Shown piece after piece: positions 24,346 through 33,588 of a DNA stretch of 46,731 nucleotides. The notes under the pieces are model-generated. The model searched no databases. It had not been told where the DNA came from and saw only the letters and a list, made by a program, of their open reading frames with translations. Location of the stretch: assembly GCA_947258555.1 (NCBI GenBank), contig CAMYJF010000011.1, positions 1 through 46,731 of the forward strand, written 5' to 3'. How positions within the stretch are numbered: the first letter of the stretch is position 1; each line of letters opens with the position of its first letter. A program made the translations under genes and the position numbers. The DNA is from an uncultured Eudoraea sp. (GTDB lineage: Bacteria; Bacteroidota; Bacteroidia; Flavobacteriales; Flavobacteriaceae).

Positions 24346-24997
24346 TATTCGTCGTCGCGATAATGGTTTTAGCACCTACTACATGCTGATCCTTGGAAAC
24401 TTTTATTTTGGCATCCAGTGGCAGAAAGAGATCTACACGTGAGCCAAATTTAATAAATCCCGCATCGCTACCCTGGACTATAGTATCTCCTTCCTGGGCA
24501 TAATTGACAATTCGCCTGGCTACGGCTCCGGCGATCTGTCGATATAAAATGTCACCAAATTCAGATGTTTTAACTACCACGGTGGTTCGCTCATTCTTGG
24601 TACTGGATTTAGGATGCCAGGCTACAAGGTATTTGCCGGCGTGGTACTTAGAGAAAGCGATCACCCCACTGGCAGGATATCTGGTAACATGAACATTGAT
24701 AGGGGACATAAATATGGAAACTTGTTGCCGATTGTCCTTAAAATATTCCGGTTCATGTACTTCATCTATGATAACCACTTTACCATCTGCGGGGGCCAGG
24801 ATATGATCCGGGTTTTGGTCGGCAATACGCTTCGGGTTTCTGAAAAACTGAAGTATCAGGACAAGTCCTATAAGCGCAGCTATTTGAATTCCCATACGCA
24901 AACCGGGGATCTTGACAAAAAAGTGAGCCAGGAGCGCAATGATCGCCACCAGAAAGAAACTTATCAGGATTATGGTAAAACCTTCTTTATGAAACAT
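24338..24997 (-). CDS. psd: Phosphatidylserine decarboxylase, short (archaeal/PSD-B) type
   Basis: 219 residues. It decarboxylates phosphatidylserine to phosphatidylethanolamine at the inner membrane. Two hydrophobic segments occupy the first 50 residues (FTIILISFFLVAIIALLAHF; ALIGLVLILQFF). The motifs DHILAPADGKVVIIDEV, FMSPINVHVTRYPASGVI, KNERTTVVVKT and GFIKFGSRVDLFLP are present. Gly185-Ser186 in the last one is the self-cleavage site that generates the pyruvoyl group. It overlaps cdsA by 11 nt upstream and the acyl-CoA-binding gene downstream. No pssA is in the window. Confidence 0.93.
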   Translation of the reverse strand: MFHKEGFTIILISFFLVAIIALLAHFFVKIPGLRMGIQIAALIGLVLILQFFRNPKRIADQNPDHILAPADGKVVIIDEVHEPEYFKDNRQQVSIFMSPINVHVTRYPASGVIAFSKYHAGKYLVAWHPKSSTKNERTTVVVKTSEFGDILYRQIAGAVARRIVNYAQEGDTIVQGSDAGFIKFGSRVDLFLPLDAKIKVSKDQHVVGAKTIIATTNNE

Positions 24998-25790
24998 AGG
25001 TGATCAAATTAAGCATTAGAAATGCAAATGGTGCAGCAAAAATAAGGCTATCTAATCGATCTAGCATGCCGCCATGACCGGGCAGAATCGCTCCGCTGTC
25101 TTTAACACCTGCTTGCCGTTTCAATTTAGATTCTACGAGATCTCCAATATCACCCATAATAATTACTATTAAAGCCAGAATTATCCACTGTGGCAGTGTA
25201 AGCAAAGAATCATATTGGGCGAAAATATAGGCCGCTAATAGGGCAAATACCATTCCTCCTAAACTTCCCTCAATGGTTTTTTTCGGAGAAACTGAAGGGA
25301 AGAGTTTATTCCTGCCAAACAAGGAGCCGACGATATAAGCAAAAGAATCATTTATCCATACCATCACAAAAATTCCCAGGATCAGGAATTGTGAAAAGAT
25401 ATTTTCCTTATAGGGGATCATGGTTAGGAAAATACAACCACCGCCGACATAAAAGAGTCCGATAATAAATTTATGAAGTGGGGAATCTATTTTTCCATTC
25501 GGGGAAAACAGATAAATAATTAGATAGATATTCACCAAAAGAGTTAGCGCTAATAAGATATATATGGCTAGCTGGTCTGTAATCAAATAGATAAATGCCC
25601 ACCACAAGGCCAGGTAGAGGATAAAGATGTGATATCCTCTTAGCGCGACCAATCTTTTGAATTCATACAAGCAGGCCAGGCCAAAAACCATGAATAGAAA
25701 ATCAAAAGCATCGGAACTCAAAAAGACTGCGGCCAATAGAATGACCACATAAACTGCACCTGTCAGTACACGTGTGATCAATTCTTTCAT
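24987..25790 (-). CDS. cdsA: Phosphatidate cytidylyltransferase
   Basis: 267 residues, polytopic (about seven or eight membrane segments). It makes CDP-diacylglycerol, the common precursor of phospholipids. The family signature is in the C-terminal third: GDIGDLVESKLKRQAGVKDS followed by GAILPGHGGMLDRLDSL, with the conserved Asp residues and the PGHGG turn. Earlier family sequences are NDSFAYIVGSLFGRNKLFPS and VSPKKTIEGSLGG. It starts 1 nt after the LUD gene stop and overlaps psd by 11 nt, so the lipid genes are translationally coupled. Confidence 0.95.
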   Translation of the reverse strand: MKELITRVLTGAVYVVILLAAVFLSSDAFDFLFMVFGLACLYEFKRLVALRGYHIFILYLALWWAFIYLITDQLAIYILLALTLLVNIYLIIYLFSPNGKIDSPLHKFIIGLFYVGGGCIFLTMIPYKENIFSQFLILGIFVMVWINDSFAYIVGSLFGRNKLFPSVSPKKTIEGSLGGMVFALLAAYIFAQYDSLLTLPQWIILALIVIIMGDIGDLVESKLKRQAGVKDSGAILPGHGGMLDRLDSLIFAAPFAFLMLNLITYVS

Positions 25791-25791
25791 C

Positions 25792-26403
25792 CTACAGGTC
25801 TTCCAGTAATAATAAATAAAGATGCTTGGAACTACTTCCGTATGTTAAAAAATCATCGTCTTCCGTATTAGAATATTGGAAGTGTTTGATGGTAGTAATG
25901 TTGTCAGGGATACCTTTCTTGTATTTGTTTTTTATAACCTTTAAGCCTTCGCCAATAGTTTCAACAAGCTGACTCGTTGTGGCAAAAACGATCACATTGG
26001 CAGGAACTTCGTGGAGCTTCTTTTCATGAAGTTGTCTGGAACTAACCAGAATTGATCCGTTTTGCGCGATCAGGTGTTCACAGGTAGTAAAAAAGACCTC
26101 ACTCTCCTTAGCCTTTTGAGTGAAATTAAGTCCTATTTGTGAGAAGCGATCCTCCAAGTGGGAATTAAGCGTATAGAATGGGTTTCCTACCCAATCATTC
26201 TCTTCAATTATATTATTCAGCGCTTCGGAGACTTCTCTAAAAGAATCACAGTACAAGAACTTGCCGCCGTTTTTCTTAAAATGAATAGTGAATTTTTCAT
26301 CAATGGGTATGGCCAGGTCGGGCATGTGGACACCGCGCGTTTCCACCGTTTCTTTGGAAGGTTTCTTTTTCCCGCCGCCAAATAAATAATCTAAAAACCC
26401 CAT
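25792..26403 (-). CDS. LUD-domain (LutC/YkgG-like) protein
   Basis: 203 residues. After a short basic leader (LFGGGKKKPSKETVETRG) the LUD fold is recognisable: FLYCDSFREVSEALNNIIEE, ESEVFFTTCEHLIAQNGSIL, VSSRQLHEKKLHEVPANVIV and later YGSSSKHLYLLLLEDL. LUD proteins such as LutC act in lactate oxidation, but no lutA or lutB partner is here. Its fixed place between ftsH and cdsA suggests a different role in this lineage. No catalytic residues can be named. The stop is 1 nt from the cdsA start. Confidence 0.82.
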   Translation of the reverse strand: MGFLDYLFGGGKKKPSKETVETRGVHMPDLAIPIDEKFTIHFKKNGGKFLYCDSFREVSEALNNIIEENDWVGNPFYTLNSHLEDRFSQIGLNFTQKAKESEVFFTTCEHLIAQNGSILVSSRQLHEKKLHEVPANVIVFATTSQLVETIGEGLKVIKNKYKKGIPDNITTIKHFQYSNTEDDDFLTYGSSSKHLYLLLLEDL

Positions 26404-26454
26404 TATATTGCTCCCATACTCGTATACGAAAGTAGTAAACGAGATTGGAAATAC

Positions 26455-28443
26455 TTATGTTTTCTCTTCAGCTGATTCCTCGCTGGATACTTCAGCAGGT
26501 GCAACGGGAACCTCTTGTTCCGTTCCATTCTTTTCAAATGGCCGCTGACCAAAAATCTTTTCAAGATCTTCTTTAAAGATAACTTCTTTCTCCAGCAATC
26601 GTTCTGCTAATTCGATCAGTTTATCCTTATTCTCTTCCAATACCAGCAAAGCACGTTCATACTGTTCTTCAATTAACTTAGAAATTTCTGCGTCGATCTT
26701 CCGCGCTGTTTCTTCACTATACGGTTTGGTAAACCCGTATTCAGACTGCCCTGAAGAGTCATAATATGTCAGGTTTCCTATCTCATCATTCAAGCCATAA
26801 ATGGTCACCATAGCCCGTGCTTGTTTCGTGATCTTTTCAAGATCGTTTAAGGCACCGGTTGATATCTTATCGAAGATCACTTTTTCCGCAGCTCGTCCAC
26901 CAAGCGTAGCGCACATTTCATCTTTCATTTGTTCTGGTCGGACGATCAGACGCTCTTCCGGAAGATACCAGGCAGCACCCAAAGACTGACCTCGGGGTAC
27001 GATAGTCACCTTCACAAGCGGGGCTGCATGTTCTAACATCCAGCTTACTGTTGCATGTCCGGCTTCATGATAGGCGATCGTCTTTTTCTCACCCGGTGTT
27101 ATGATCTTATTTTTCTTTTCGAGTCCGCCTACGATCCTGTCTACTGCATCCAGGAAATCCTGTTTCTCAACTGCTTTCTTTTCCTTTCTGGCAGCAATAA
27201 GCGCAGCCTCATTACAGACGTTAGCTATATCTGCCCCTGAGAAACCAGGTGTTTGCCTGGCGAGAAAATCAAGGTCCAGTGTCTCTGCCGTTTTTATCGG
27301 TCGTAAATGCACTTCAAAGATCTCTTTACGCTCGCGGATATCGGGTAAGTCGACATAGATCTGTCGGTCGAATCGTCCAGCTCGCATTAAGGCTTTATCT
27401 AAGACATCGGCCCGGTTTGTCGCAGCCAATACGATCACATTCGTATTGGTTCCGAATCCGTCCATTTCTGTAAGTAGTTGATTTAAAGTATTCTCACGTT
27501 CATCATTGGAACCGGTAAAATTATTTTTTCCTCTTGCCCTACCGATCGCATCAATCTCATCAATAAAGATGATCGCAGGAGATTTGTCCTTTGCCTGTTT
27601 AAACAGATCACGTACCCTGGAGGCACCAACTCCAACAAACATCTCTACAAAATCTGATCCTGAGAGAGAGAAGAAGGGTACTTTAGCTTCTCCAGCTACT
27701 GCTTTTGCCAATAATGTTTTACCTGTTCCCGGAGGACCTACCAATAGAGCTCCTTTAGGGATCTTGCCCCCTAGAGATGTGAATTTATCTGGGTACTTCA
27801 GGAATTCCACGATCTCCTGAACTTCCTCTTTTGCACCTTCAAGACCAGCTACATCCTGGAATGATGTTCGGGTATCTGTTTTTTCGTCGAAAAGTTTGGC
27901 CTTGGATTTCCCAATATTAAAGATCTGTCCGCCTGCACCTCCACCGGCTCCACCGGACATTCTTCGCATCAGGTAGATCCATATACCTATGATCACCACA
28001 AATGGCAACATAGATAAAAGGATATCCATAAAGACATTGGATTCCTTGTCAAATTCTACAATGGTATCCAGGTTGTTATCTTTTTTGATCTCACTGATAT
28101 CATTCTGGAAGATCTGTAAGTCGCCAATATTTAAAACATATTGTGGAATGGGTGTAGCACTTGGAAATAATGGAGGTTTCGATACATCTTTATGCACATC
28201 TTTCGCCAGGGCTTCTTCAGAGAGAAAAACCTTGGCCTGATTCGTATTGGTAATGATCAGGATCTTGGTAATATCTCCATTTCTCAAGTACTCCTGTAAC
28301 TCAGAAGTAGTCGATTTTTTTGTGGCAGAGATACTATCACTGCCCAAAAACTGGAAGCCTATGATCAAGATGGCTATAAGACCATATATCCACCAGGCAT
28401 TAAACCTGGGTTTCTTTTGTGGTGTTTTGTTCTCTTTCGCCAT
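26455..28443 (-). CDS. ftsH: ATP-dependent zinc metalloprotease FtsH
   Basis: 662 residues. It is a membrane-anchored hexameric AAA protease that removes misfolded membrane and regulatory proteins. Transmembrane helices are near 17-34 and 140-159, flanking a periplasmic domain. The AAA module has Walker A GPPGTGKT (236-243), Walker B IIFIDE (291-296) and the second-region homology [16 protein letters not shown]. The zinc motif HEAGH is at 459-463, and the third-ligand region is [20 protein letters not shown] Gly-rich linker ([19 protein letters not shown]) precedes the AAA domain. It starts 4 nt after rsfS. The C-terminus is acidic and low-complexity. Confidence 0.98.
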   Translation of the reverse strand: MAKENKTPQKKPRFNAWWIYGLIAILIIGFQFLGSDSISATKKSTTSELQEYLRNGDITKILIITNTNQAKVFLSEEALAKDVHKDVSKPPLFPSATPIPQYVLNIGDLQIFQNDISEIKKDNNLDTIVEFDKESNVFMDILLSMLPFVVIIGIWIYLMRRMSGGAGGGAGGQIFNIGKSKAKLFDEKTDTRTSFQDVAGLEGAKEEVQEIVEFLKYPDKFTSLGGKIPKGALLVGPPGTGKTLLAKAVAGEAKVPFFSLSGSDFVEMFVGVGASRVRDLFKQAKDKSPAIIFIDEIDAIGRARGKNNFTGSNDERENTLNQLLTEMDGFGTNTNVIVLAATNRADVLDKALMRAGRFDRQIYVDLPDIRERKEIFEVHLRPIKTAETLDLDFLARQTPGFSGADIANVCNEAALIAARKEKKAVEKQDFLDAVDRIVGGLEKKNKIITPGEKKTIAYHEAGHATVSWMLEHAAPLVKVTIVPRGQSLGAAWYLPEERLIVRPEQMKDEMCATLGGRAAEKVIFDKISTGALNDLEKITKQARAMVTIYGLNDEIGNLTYYDSSGQSEYGFTKPYSEETARKIDAEISKLIEEQYERALLVLEENKDKLIELAERLLEKEVIFKEDLEKIFGQRPFEKNGTEQEVPVAPAEVSSEESAEEKT

Positions 28444-28447
28444 TTAA

Positions 28448-28825
28448 TTATACATTATAACTGCGTTCTACCAAAGTAACTTTGGCATCGCCCCACAACG
28501 CTTCTATATCATAAAATTCGCGTGTGTGCTTTTGAAATACATGAACTACCACGTTCACATAATCCAGTAAGACCCATTCTGCATTATCCGAGCCTTCTAC
28601 ATGCCATGGTTTGTCGTGAATAGCTTTGCTAACTGTCTTTTGGATTGAATTTACTATAGCGTTTACGTGCGTATTGGAAGTTCCGCTGCAAATTATAAAG
28701 TAGTCACAAACGGTATTTTCTATTTCTCTTAGGTCCAGTAAATTTATATCAACTCCTTTTACTTCGTCGATTCCATGTATGATCAAGGAAATCAACTCAT
28801 CAGCACTCGCTTTCGTTTTCTGCAT
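28448..28825 (-). CDS. rsfS: Ribosomal silencing factor RsfS
   Basis: 125 residues. It binds L14 (uL14) of the large subunit and blocks subunit joining when growth slows. Family motifs: GIDEVKGVDINLLDLREIEN, YFIICSGTSNTHVNAIVNSI, KPWHVEGSDNAEWVLLDYVN and VVVHVFQKHTREFYDIEALW with GDA after it. It is the first gene of a six-gene unit running to the acyl-CoA-binding protein, with a promoter box 20 nt upstream. It is divergent from birA. Confidence 0.95.
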   Translation of the reverse strand: MQKTKASADELISLIIHGIDEVKGVDINLLDLREIENTVCDYFIICSGTSNTHVNAIVNSIQKTVSKAIHDKPWHVEGSDNAEWVLLDYVNVVVHVFQKHTREFYDIEALWGDAKVTLVERSYNV

Positions 28826-28844
28826 TCAATGGGATTAGTTTATA

Positions 28845-28852
28845 CAAAGTTA
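28845..28852 (-). promoter_or_regulatory. -7 box for the rsfS-ftsH-LUD-cdsA-psd-acbp unit
   Basis: Minus-strand TAACTTTG matches TAnnTTTG and lies 20 nt upstream of the rsfS ATG. No TTG is visible at the expected -33 position. It is the only strong box seen at the head of this unit. Confidence 0.55.
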
Positions 28853-28918
28853 TTATTTTTTTAATTTCACGACGATTGTTTTTAACATAACGTTGGACAT
28901 TTCAAAACGTTGTACCAA

Positions 28919-29647
28919 ATGGTTATAATCAAACTTGATGCCATCAGATCGACCAATGAATATTTAAAAGATTTGGCTCGGGAAGAACCTTTATCAGACT
29001 ATACCATTGTCAGTGCGAGACATCAGACAAAAGGTAAGGGGCAACGACGAAAAGACTGGACTACTGAAGCAGGTAAAAATCTAACTGTCAGTGTTTTAAA
29101 GCTCCATACTGATGTAAGATCAACAGACCAATTTCGGATAAGTATCCATGTCGGCCTGGCAATAATCCACACCCTGGATCAGTATGGGATACCCGATCTG
29201 GCACTTAAATGGCCTAACGACATTATGTCAGGCCAACGGAAGATCTGTGGAGTACTCATTGAAAATAAACTGAGGGGCCAGGAAATTGTTCATTCCGTAA
29301 TAGGAATAGGACTCAATGTGAACCAGGAATCTTTTCCGGGTCTGCCCAATGCTGTTTCCATGAAGCAGATCATTGGAGAGGAGGTTGACTTAGATACCCT
29401 GTTACTGGAAATTCGCGAATCTTTACAAAGGGAATTCAAAGCAAATGAGCAGCAAAAATGGAAGCTTCTCCGGGAGCGCTATGAAGACATCTTATTCCAG
29501 CTAGGCAACTGGGTGGAATTCAAAGAAGATGGAGAGAACTTGATGGGTTTACTAAAAGGTATCACCCAAACAGGGCAATTGAATATAACCTTAAAGGATG
29601 GTCAGATGAGGTCGTTAAATCAAGGAGAGTTGCAATGGCTTCTGTAA
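28919..29647 (+). CDS. birA: Biotin--[acetyl-CoA-carboxylase] ligase
   Basis: 242 residues from ATG at 28919; a TTG at 28910 is less likely. It makes biotinyl-AMP and attaches biotin to the carboxyl carrier protein. Motifs: DAIRSTNEYLKDLA, the biotinyl-AMP loop QTKGKGQRRKDWTTEAGKNL (a variant of GRGRRGR), LKWPNDIMSGQRKICGVLIE with the catalytic Lys of KWPND, and VIGIGLNVNQESFP. A small C-terminal SH3-like domain follows. There is no N-terminal DNA-binding domain, so it is a monofunctional ligase and not the repressor type. Confidence 0.95.
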   Translation: MVIIKLDAIRSTNEYLKDLAREEPLSDYTIVSARHQTKGKGQRRKDWTTEAGKNLTVSVLKLHTDVRSTDQFRISIHVGLAIIHTLDQYGIPDLALKWPNDIMSGQRKICGVLIENKLRGQEIVHSVIGIGLNVNQESFPGLPNAVSMKQIIGEEVDLDTLLLEIRESLQREFKANEQQKWKLLRERYEDILFQLGNWVEFKEDGENLMGLLKGITQTGQLNITLKDGQMRSLNQGELQWLL

Positions 29648-29661
29648 GTTTCAAAACCCGA

Positions 29662-30057
29662 TCAGCTAAACTTTTGTAGATTATCAGCCATCGTATTGAT
29701 CAGGTTGGTAATGGGTGATTTAATCATCATTTCAATCATCATATTGAAATCCCCCTTAAAGTCAAACGTCACTTCGCTGCTCGAGTCATCAATAGCATCG
29801 ATCTGCGCTGCTATATGAAATGGATAGGCTTCTCGGGACGATTCCAAAACGATCCTTGAAGGCGGTTCACATTCACCACGTATCAGGTAAATTTTAGGCA
29901 TTCCTTTAAGAACAAAATACAAAGAATCTTCGCCTGTAATTTTGAATTCTTTCAGATCCTCAGGCATCAATTTCTCAATATTCGGCAGCTCAATTAAGAG
30001 ATCATAGACCTCTTGCGGGCTTTTCTTTATTGTTTGTTTAGGTGCCGTAATTTCCAT
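29662..30057 (-). CDS. SRPBCC (START-like) superfamily protein
   Basis: 131 residues with the helix-grip pattern: an N-terminal strand then SPQEVYDLLIELPNIEKLMP, central strands (SLYFVLKGMPKIYLIRGECE, RIVLESS, PFHIAAQIDAI, SSEVTFDFKGDFNMMIEMMI) and a long C-terminal helix (NLINTMADNLQKF). This fold forms a hydrophobic ligand cavity. The ligand is unknown. It follows pyrE by 9 nt and is probably co-transcribed. Confidence 0.82.
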   Translation of the reverse strand: MEITAPKQTIKKSPQEVYDLLIELPNIEKLMPEDLKEFKITGEDSLYFVLKGMPKIYLIRGECEPPSRIVLESSREAYPFHIAAQIDAIDDSSSEVTFDFKGDFNMMIEMMIKSPITNLINTMADNLQKFS

Positions 30058-30066
30058 AGTAGATCT

Positions 30067-30705
30067 CTATTTCCAGGTTTCCGGCTGGGTACGCCAATCC
30101 TTTAGAGTTTCTAGTTGGCCATCTGAAATATGACCTTTTTTTAGGGCAATATCGATCAGATGCTCATAATCGGAAAGTGTATTCAGGGTGATTTCCGCCT
30201 CTTTAAAATTTGCCTGGGCTATGGGAAAGCCATAGGTGAAGATAGCAACCATTCCCTGCACATACGCGCCCGCTTCTTTTAAGGCTTTTACAGCATTCAA
30301 GCTGCTGGTACCTGTACTGATAAGGTCTTCAATTACAACTACATGGGCGTTTGGCTCCAGCATGCCTTCAACTTGATTTTGCCTGCCGTGTTCCTTTGCT
30401 TTTGGCCTTACATAGACAAAGGGAAGTCCCATATACTCCGCCACTAACATACCAATGCCGATAGCACCTGTAGCCACGCCGGCAATCACATTGGGTTTGC
30501 CATAAAGTTCTTCTACCTGTTTACTAATTTCTTCGCGTATGTAATTGCGAATGGCGGGATAAGAGAGAATGATCCGGTTATCGCAATAGATGGGTGAATT
30601 CCATCCGGAAGCCCATGTAAACGGATTTTCGGGTCTCAGTTTAATTGCATTAATTTGTAAGAGGAGTTCTGCTGTGCGTGAAGCGGCTTCGGAATCAAAA
30701 ATCAT
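30067..30705 (-). CDS. pyrE: Orotate phosphoribosyltransferase
   Basis: 212 residues from ATG at 30705 (MIFDSEAASRTAELLLQINA). The frame is open further up to 30774, but those codons belong to the divergent Nudix gene and are not family-like. It joins orotate and PRPP to form OMP in pyrimidine synthesis. Motifs: SGWNSPIYCDNRIILSYP, VIAGVATGAIGIGMLVAEYM, FVYVRPKAKEHGRQNQVEG and the PRPP loop VVVIEDLISTGTSSL. Its ATG shares bases with the ATG of the Nudix gene on the other strand. Confidence 0.95.
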   Translation of the reverse strand: MIFDSEAASRTAELLLQINAIKLRPENPFTWASGWNSPIYCDNRIILSYPAIRNYIREEISKQVEELYGKPNVIAGVATGAIGIGMLVAEYMGLPFVYVRPKAKEHGRQNQVEGMLEPNAHVVVIEDLISTGTSSLNAVKALKEAGAYVQGMVAIFTYGFPIAQANFKEAEITLNTLSDYEHLIDIALKKGHISDGQLETLKDWRTQPETWK

Positions 30706-31303
30706 GTCGCAAATGTATAAAGTTTTCGTAAAAGATGCGCTCCTCATTCTCACCAGCGATCTTTCTGACACCAATCACCAGGACTACTTTATGCTTAATG
30801 GGAATGCCATTCAAACGGCCATAGATTCCCTGGCTACCAAAAAACTAAAACTAGCTTACATATACCACCCCAATCACGAAGAGATCCTAAAAAAATTCAC
30901 TAAAAAAATACCGATGCAAGTAGCCGCCGGTGGGGTGGTTACCAATAAAAAAGGAAAAGTACTTTTCATTTTTCGGAATAATAAGTGGGACCTGCCTAAA
31001 GGGAAATTAAAGAAAGGAGAATCCCTGGAAGAAGCCGCACTTCGGGAGGTTGAAGAAGAAACAGCGGTTAAGGGCCTGAAATTAGAGAACCACTTAAATA
31101 CAACTTATCATATCTTCAAAAGCGGGGGTACCTATAGGTTAAAAGAGGTACATTGGTACGCTATGAAAACGTCCTATGAAGGCAAGTTAAAAGGACAAAA
31201 AAGCGAAGGCATAGCCAAGGTAAAATGGATGGGACCTAAGAAGATCCAAAAGGCCCTTGGAAATTCCTATGTGAATATCCGGATGTTATTTGGATACGCA
31301 TGA
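30704..31303 (+). CDS. Nudix hydrolase-domain protein
   Basis: 199 residues from ATG at 30704 (a second ATG at 30713 would give 196). The C-terminal two-thirds is a Nudix domain: VAAGGVVTNKKGKVLFIFRN, then the Nudix box GKLKKGESLEEAALREVEEE, completed by TAV where the consensus has TG and a hydrophobic residue. About 68 N-terminal residues form an extra module I do not recognise (YKVFVKDALLILTSDL, LKLAYIYHPNHEEILKKF). Nudix enzymes cleave nucleoside diphosphates linked to another moiety; the substrate is unknown here. It is head-to-head with pyrE with overlapping start codons. Confidence 0.9.
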   Translation: MSQMYKVFVKDALLILTSDLSDTNHQDYFMLNGNAIQTAIDSLATKKLKLAYIYHPNHEEILKKFTKKIPMQVAAGGVVTNKKGKVLFIFRNNKWDLPKGKLKKGESLEEAALREVEEETAVKGLKLENHLNTTYHIFKSGGTYRLKEVHWYAMKTSYEGKLKGQKSEGIAKVKWMGPKKIQKALGNSYVNIRMLFGYA

Positions 31304-31313
31304 AGATTGACCA

Positions 31314-33062
31314 CTACTCAGCTCTGGGAACCCTGTATACAGGATATTGGCGGTGCGCTTTCTCATAATGATCTGTGCGTTCATAGATCCACTTTAATTG
31401 CGCATACGCATTATTCCTAAACGCCTCATCTTCTTCTTTCTTTTGTTCAAAGGATTTTGCAATACTATCATTGGATTGCAAAAATTCAAATGCCAGGTCT
31501 TCAAATACATATGGCGAAAAACCTTCTTTCTGCTGGAGGATGGCGTCAAAGAAATTCCAGTTAAAGAAGGAGTCATTTGCTCCGGGTTCTAGCGTTTCAA
31601 GCAAATAGCGAATACCCGGTTGATCTGCCGGGATAAATTGATCCCCTGCTTGAATTTCAATATGTTGTAACCCGGAAATAACCCTGGTATTATAATGCGG
31701 ATAGTGGCCTTCATAGGCAGAGGAATACGTACCAAAAGAATCAATAGAATACACCTCCAGCTCCATGAGCGTATCCTTATTGATCAACTGAGATTCTATG
31801 CCATTTGTTCTCATTAATTCCAGAATATGTTCCCATCCTTTGGGTACTATGTAACCCTTGGGGATTGCGATTGAATCTACAGCTTTATAACCATCATAAA
31901 AGGCCACATATGTAGTATAGGGTTTTGCACGGTCATATTTTAGCCGATCCAGTCCTGTAACAGCGCTTGTAACCCTTTCAGATTCATATCCTTTGAAGTT
32001 TAGTCGGGAGATCTTTGTGCTATCCAGTGCCCAACGGATAGGGTAGTGGGATATTGACTGCACCATGTCTCGCATTTTTAGTCGCAACTCTTTGATGGTA
32101 TCCTTGTGCTGGTCTGACAGTGCTATAGCCTGTCTCAATACTTCATACGTTCCCCAAACCCTTTTTGGGTAGGGTTTGAGCATATGGGTCTCTATCATAA
32201 ATCCCAAAGTATGCCATAGTGCAGTATACCCTGTAGAGTAGCGGGGATGGTCAAAAAATTCTGAGAATCCTTCCTGGGGCGGCCTGTTAAAGACGTTAAC
32301 ATAGGGGGTCATGTCCCAACCTTCCTCACTAAGGGCGACCTCCAGTTCGGGTCGGAATGTACTATTGACAAAGGTTCCTAACTCCCCACCCAATTTATCA
32401 TGCTGGGTAAATAAATGTGTTAGCGTGTATTGATAATCGGCTCCATTGCTCACATGGGTATCAATAAAAACATCGGGCTGTACAAGATGGTAGATACGAG
32501 CAAAGGACCTGGCATTCTTTGTATCGTTCTTAATAAAATCCCTGTTGAGGTCATAGTTTCTGGCATTCCCCCTGAATCCGTATTCCTTGGGGCCGTTTTG
32601 GTTTACCCTTGTACTGGAATTTCTATTGAGCGCCCCGCCAATATTGTACACAGGAATAGTCACTACAACAGTGCCCTCGGGTGCCGCAATCTTTTCCATG
32701 GCAAAATCACGGAACAAGAGCATACTGGCATCTATACCATCACTTTCACCGGGATGAATTCCATTATTTATCAGCAGGATCAATTTGTCTTCACGAAGGC
32801 GTTGGAAATTAAAATCAGCTTCCGGGTTGTAGGTAACAATGTGTAATGGGTACCCGCTGTCTGTTTCGCCAATGGTCTGAATATTGACAGAAGAAAATTC
32901 TCGTGCCAGCTCTTTATAGAATGAGATGACCTCATCATAAGGAGGTGTTTCCTGCTCTTCGGTAACCTCAAAGTAGGTTTTAAAAACCTCTGATTTTTCT
33001 TCCGGAACGGTTTCGCAAGAAAGAAGACCAATTATGGCTGGTACTAGTAGCAGTCTTTTCAT
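31314..33062 (-). CDS. M14-family zinc carboxypeptidase-like lipoprotein
   Basis: 582 residues. The signal peptide has a lipobox at Cys16 (LVPAIIGLLSC), so it is probably an envelope lipoprotein. The zinc ligands fit M14: HxxE as NNGIHPGESDGIDAS (His103, Glu106) and a later His203 in DVFIDTHVSNGADYQYTLTH. Substrate-binding RNYDLNRDF (169-177) and a candidate general-base Glu291 in LGFMIETHMLKPYPK are visible. The long C-terminal part (about 330-582) has no recognisable motif. It probably trims peptides or peptidoglycan fragments in the periplasm. Its 3' end is 10 nt from the convergent Nudix gene. Confidence 0.9.
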   Translation of the reverse strand: MKRLLLVPAIIGLLSCETVPEEKSEVFKTYFEVTEEQETPPYDEVISFYKELAREFSSVNIQTIGETDSGYPLHIVTYNPEADFNFQRLREDKLILLINNGIHPGESDGIDASMLLFRDFAMEKIAAPEGTVVVTIPVYNIGGALNRNSSTRVNQNGPKEYGFRGNARNYDLNRDFIKNDTKNARSFARIYHLVQPDVFIDTHVSNGADYQYTLTHLFTQHDKLGGELGTFVNSTFRPELEVALSEEGWDMTPYVNVFNRPPQEGFSEFFDHPRYSTGYTALWHTLGFMIETHMLKPYPKRVWGTYEVLRQAIALSDQHKDTIKELRLKMRDMVQSISHYPIRWALDSTKISRLNFKGYESERVTSAVTGLDRLKYDRAKPYTTYVAFYDGYKAVDSIAIPKGYIVPKGWEHILELMRTNGIESQLINKDTLMELEVYSIDSFGTYSSAYEGHYPHYNTRVISGLQHIEIQAGDQFIPADQPGIRYLLETLEPGANDSFFNWNFFDAILQQKEGFSPYVFEDLAFEFLQSNDSIAKSFEQKKEEDEAFRNNAYAQLKWIYERTDHYEKAHRQYPVYRVPRAE

Positions 33063-33107
33063 GTTTGATTATGGACTAAGATTAGTTAGCTACCTGCTTC
33101 ATTACAT

Positions 33108-33560
33108 CTAGACTTTCACAGAATCCGGCACTAAGAGGGAGTAGTCTCCCCCATTTTTAATTACATCCCTTACGATAGAGGAACTGATATACGATTTCCC
33201 GGAGGAGGTAAGCAGGAAGACCGTTTCAATATCAGAAAGTCGCCGGTTAGTGTGTGCTATTGCTTTTTCAAATTCAAAATCTGCCGGATTTCTCAGGCCT
33301 CTCAAAATAAATTCGGCATCCATTTCCTTGGCAAAATCGACGGTAAGTCCTTGATAAGAAACAACAGAAATGCTGGATTCATCATTAAACGCCTCGGATA
33401 CAAATTTGATACGTTCTTCCAGGGAAAACATGTATTTCTTATCTGTGTTCACACCGATAGCGATGATTAGTTCATCAAATAAGGAGATCCCTCTTTTAAT
33501 AATGTCATAATGACCAAGGGTAATAGGATCAAAAGAACCTGGGAAAATTGCGCGTTTCAT
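33108..33560 (-). CDS. coaD: Phosphopantetheine adenylyltransferase
   Basis: 150 residues, typical length. It transfers AMP from ATP to 4'-phosphopantetheine, the penultimate step of CoA synthesis. The nucleotidyltransferase motif is in FPGSFDPITLGHYDIIKRG (TxGH). Further motifs: GLTVDFAKEMDAEFILRGLR, NPADFEFEKAIAHTNRRLSD, and the C-terminal ISSSIVRDVIKNGGD. It lies 28 nt after ddl in the same direction. Confidence 0.96.
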   Translation of the reverse strand: MKRAIFPGSFDPITLGHYDIIKRGISLFDELIIAIGVNTDKKYMFSLEERIKFVSEAFNDESSISVVSYQGLTVDFAKEMDAEFILRGLRNPADFEFEKAIAHTNRRLSDIETVFLLTSSGKSYISSSIVRDVIKNGGDYSLLVPDSVKV

Positions 33561-33588
33561 GTACTAAAGATATGCGGATTAAAGGTAC

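Noticed and set aside
30706-30774. Upstream extension of pyrE
   Set aside because: These codons lie antisense to the Nudix coding sequence and are not family-like; ATG at 30705 fits OPRTase N-termini.
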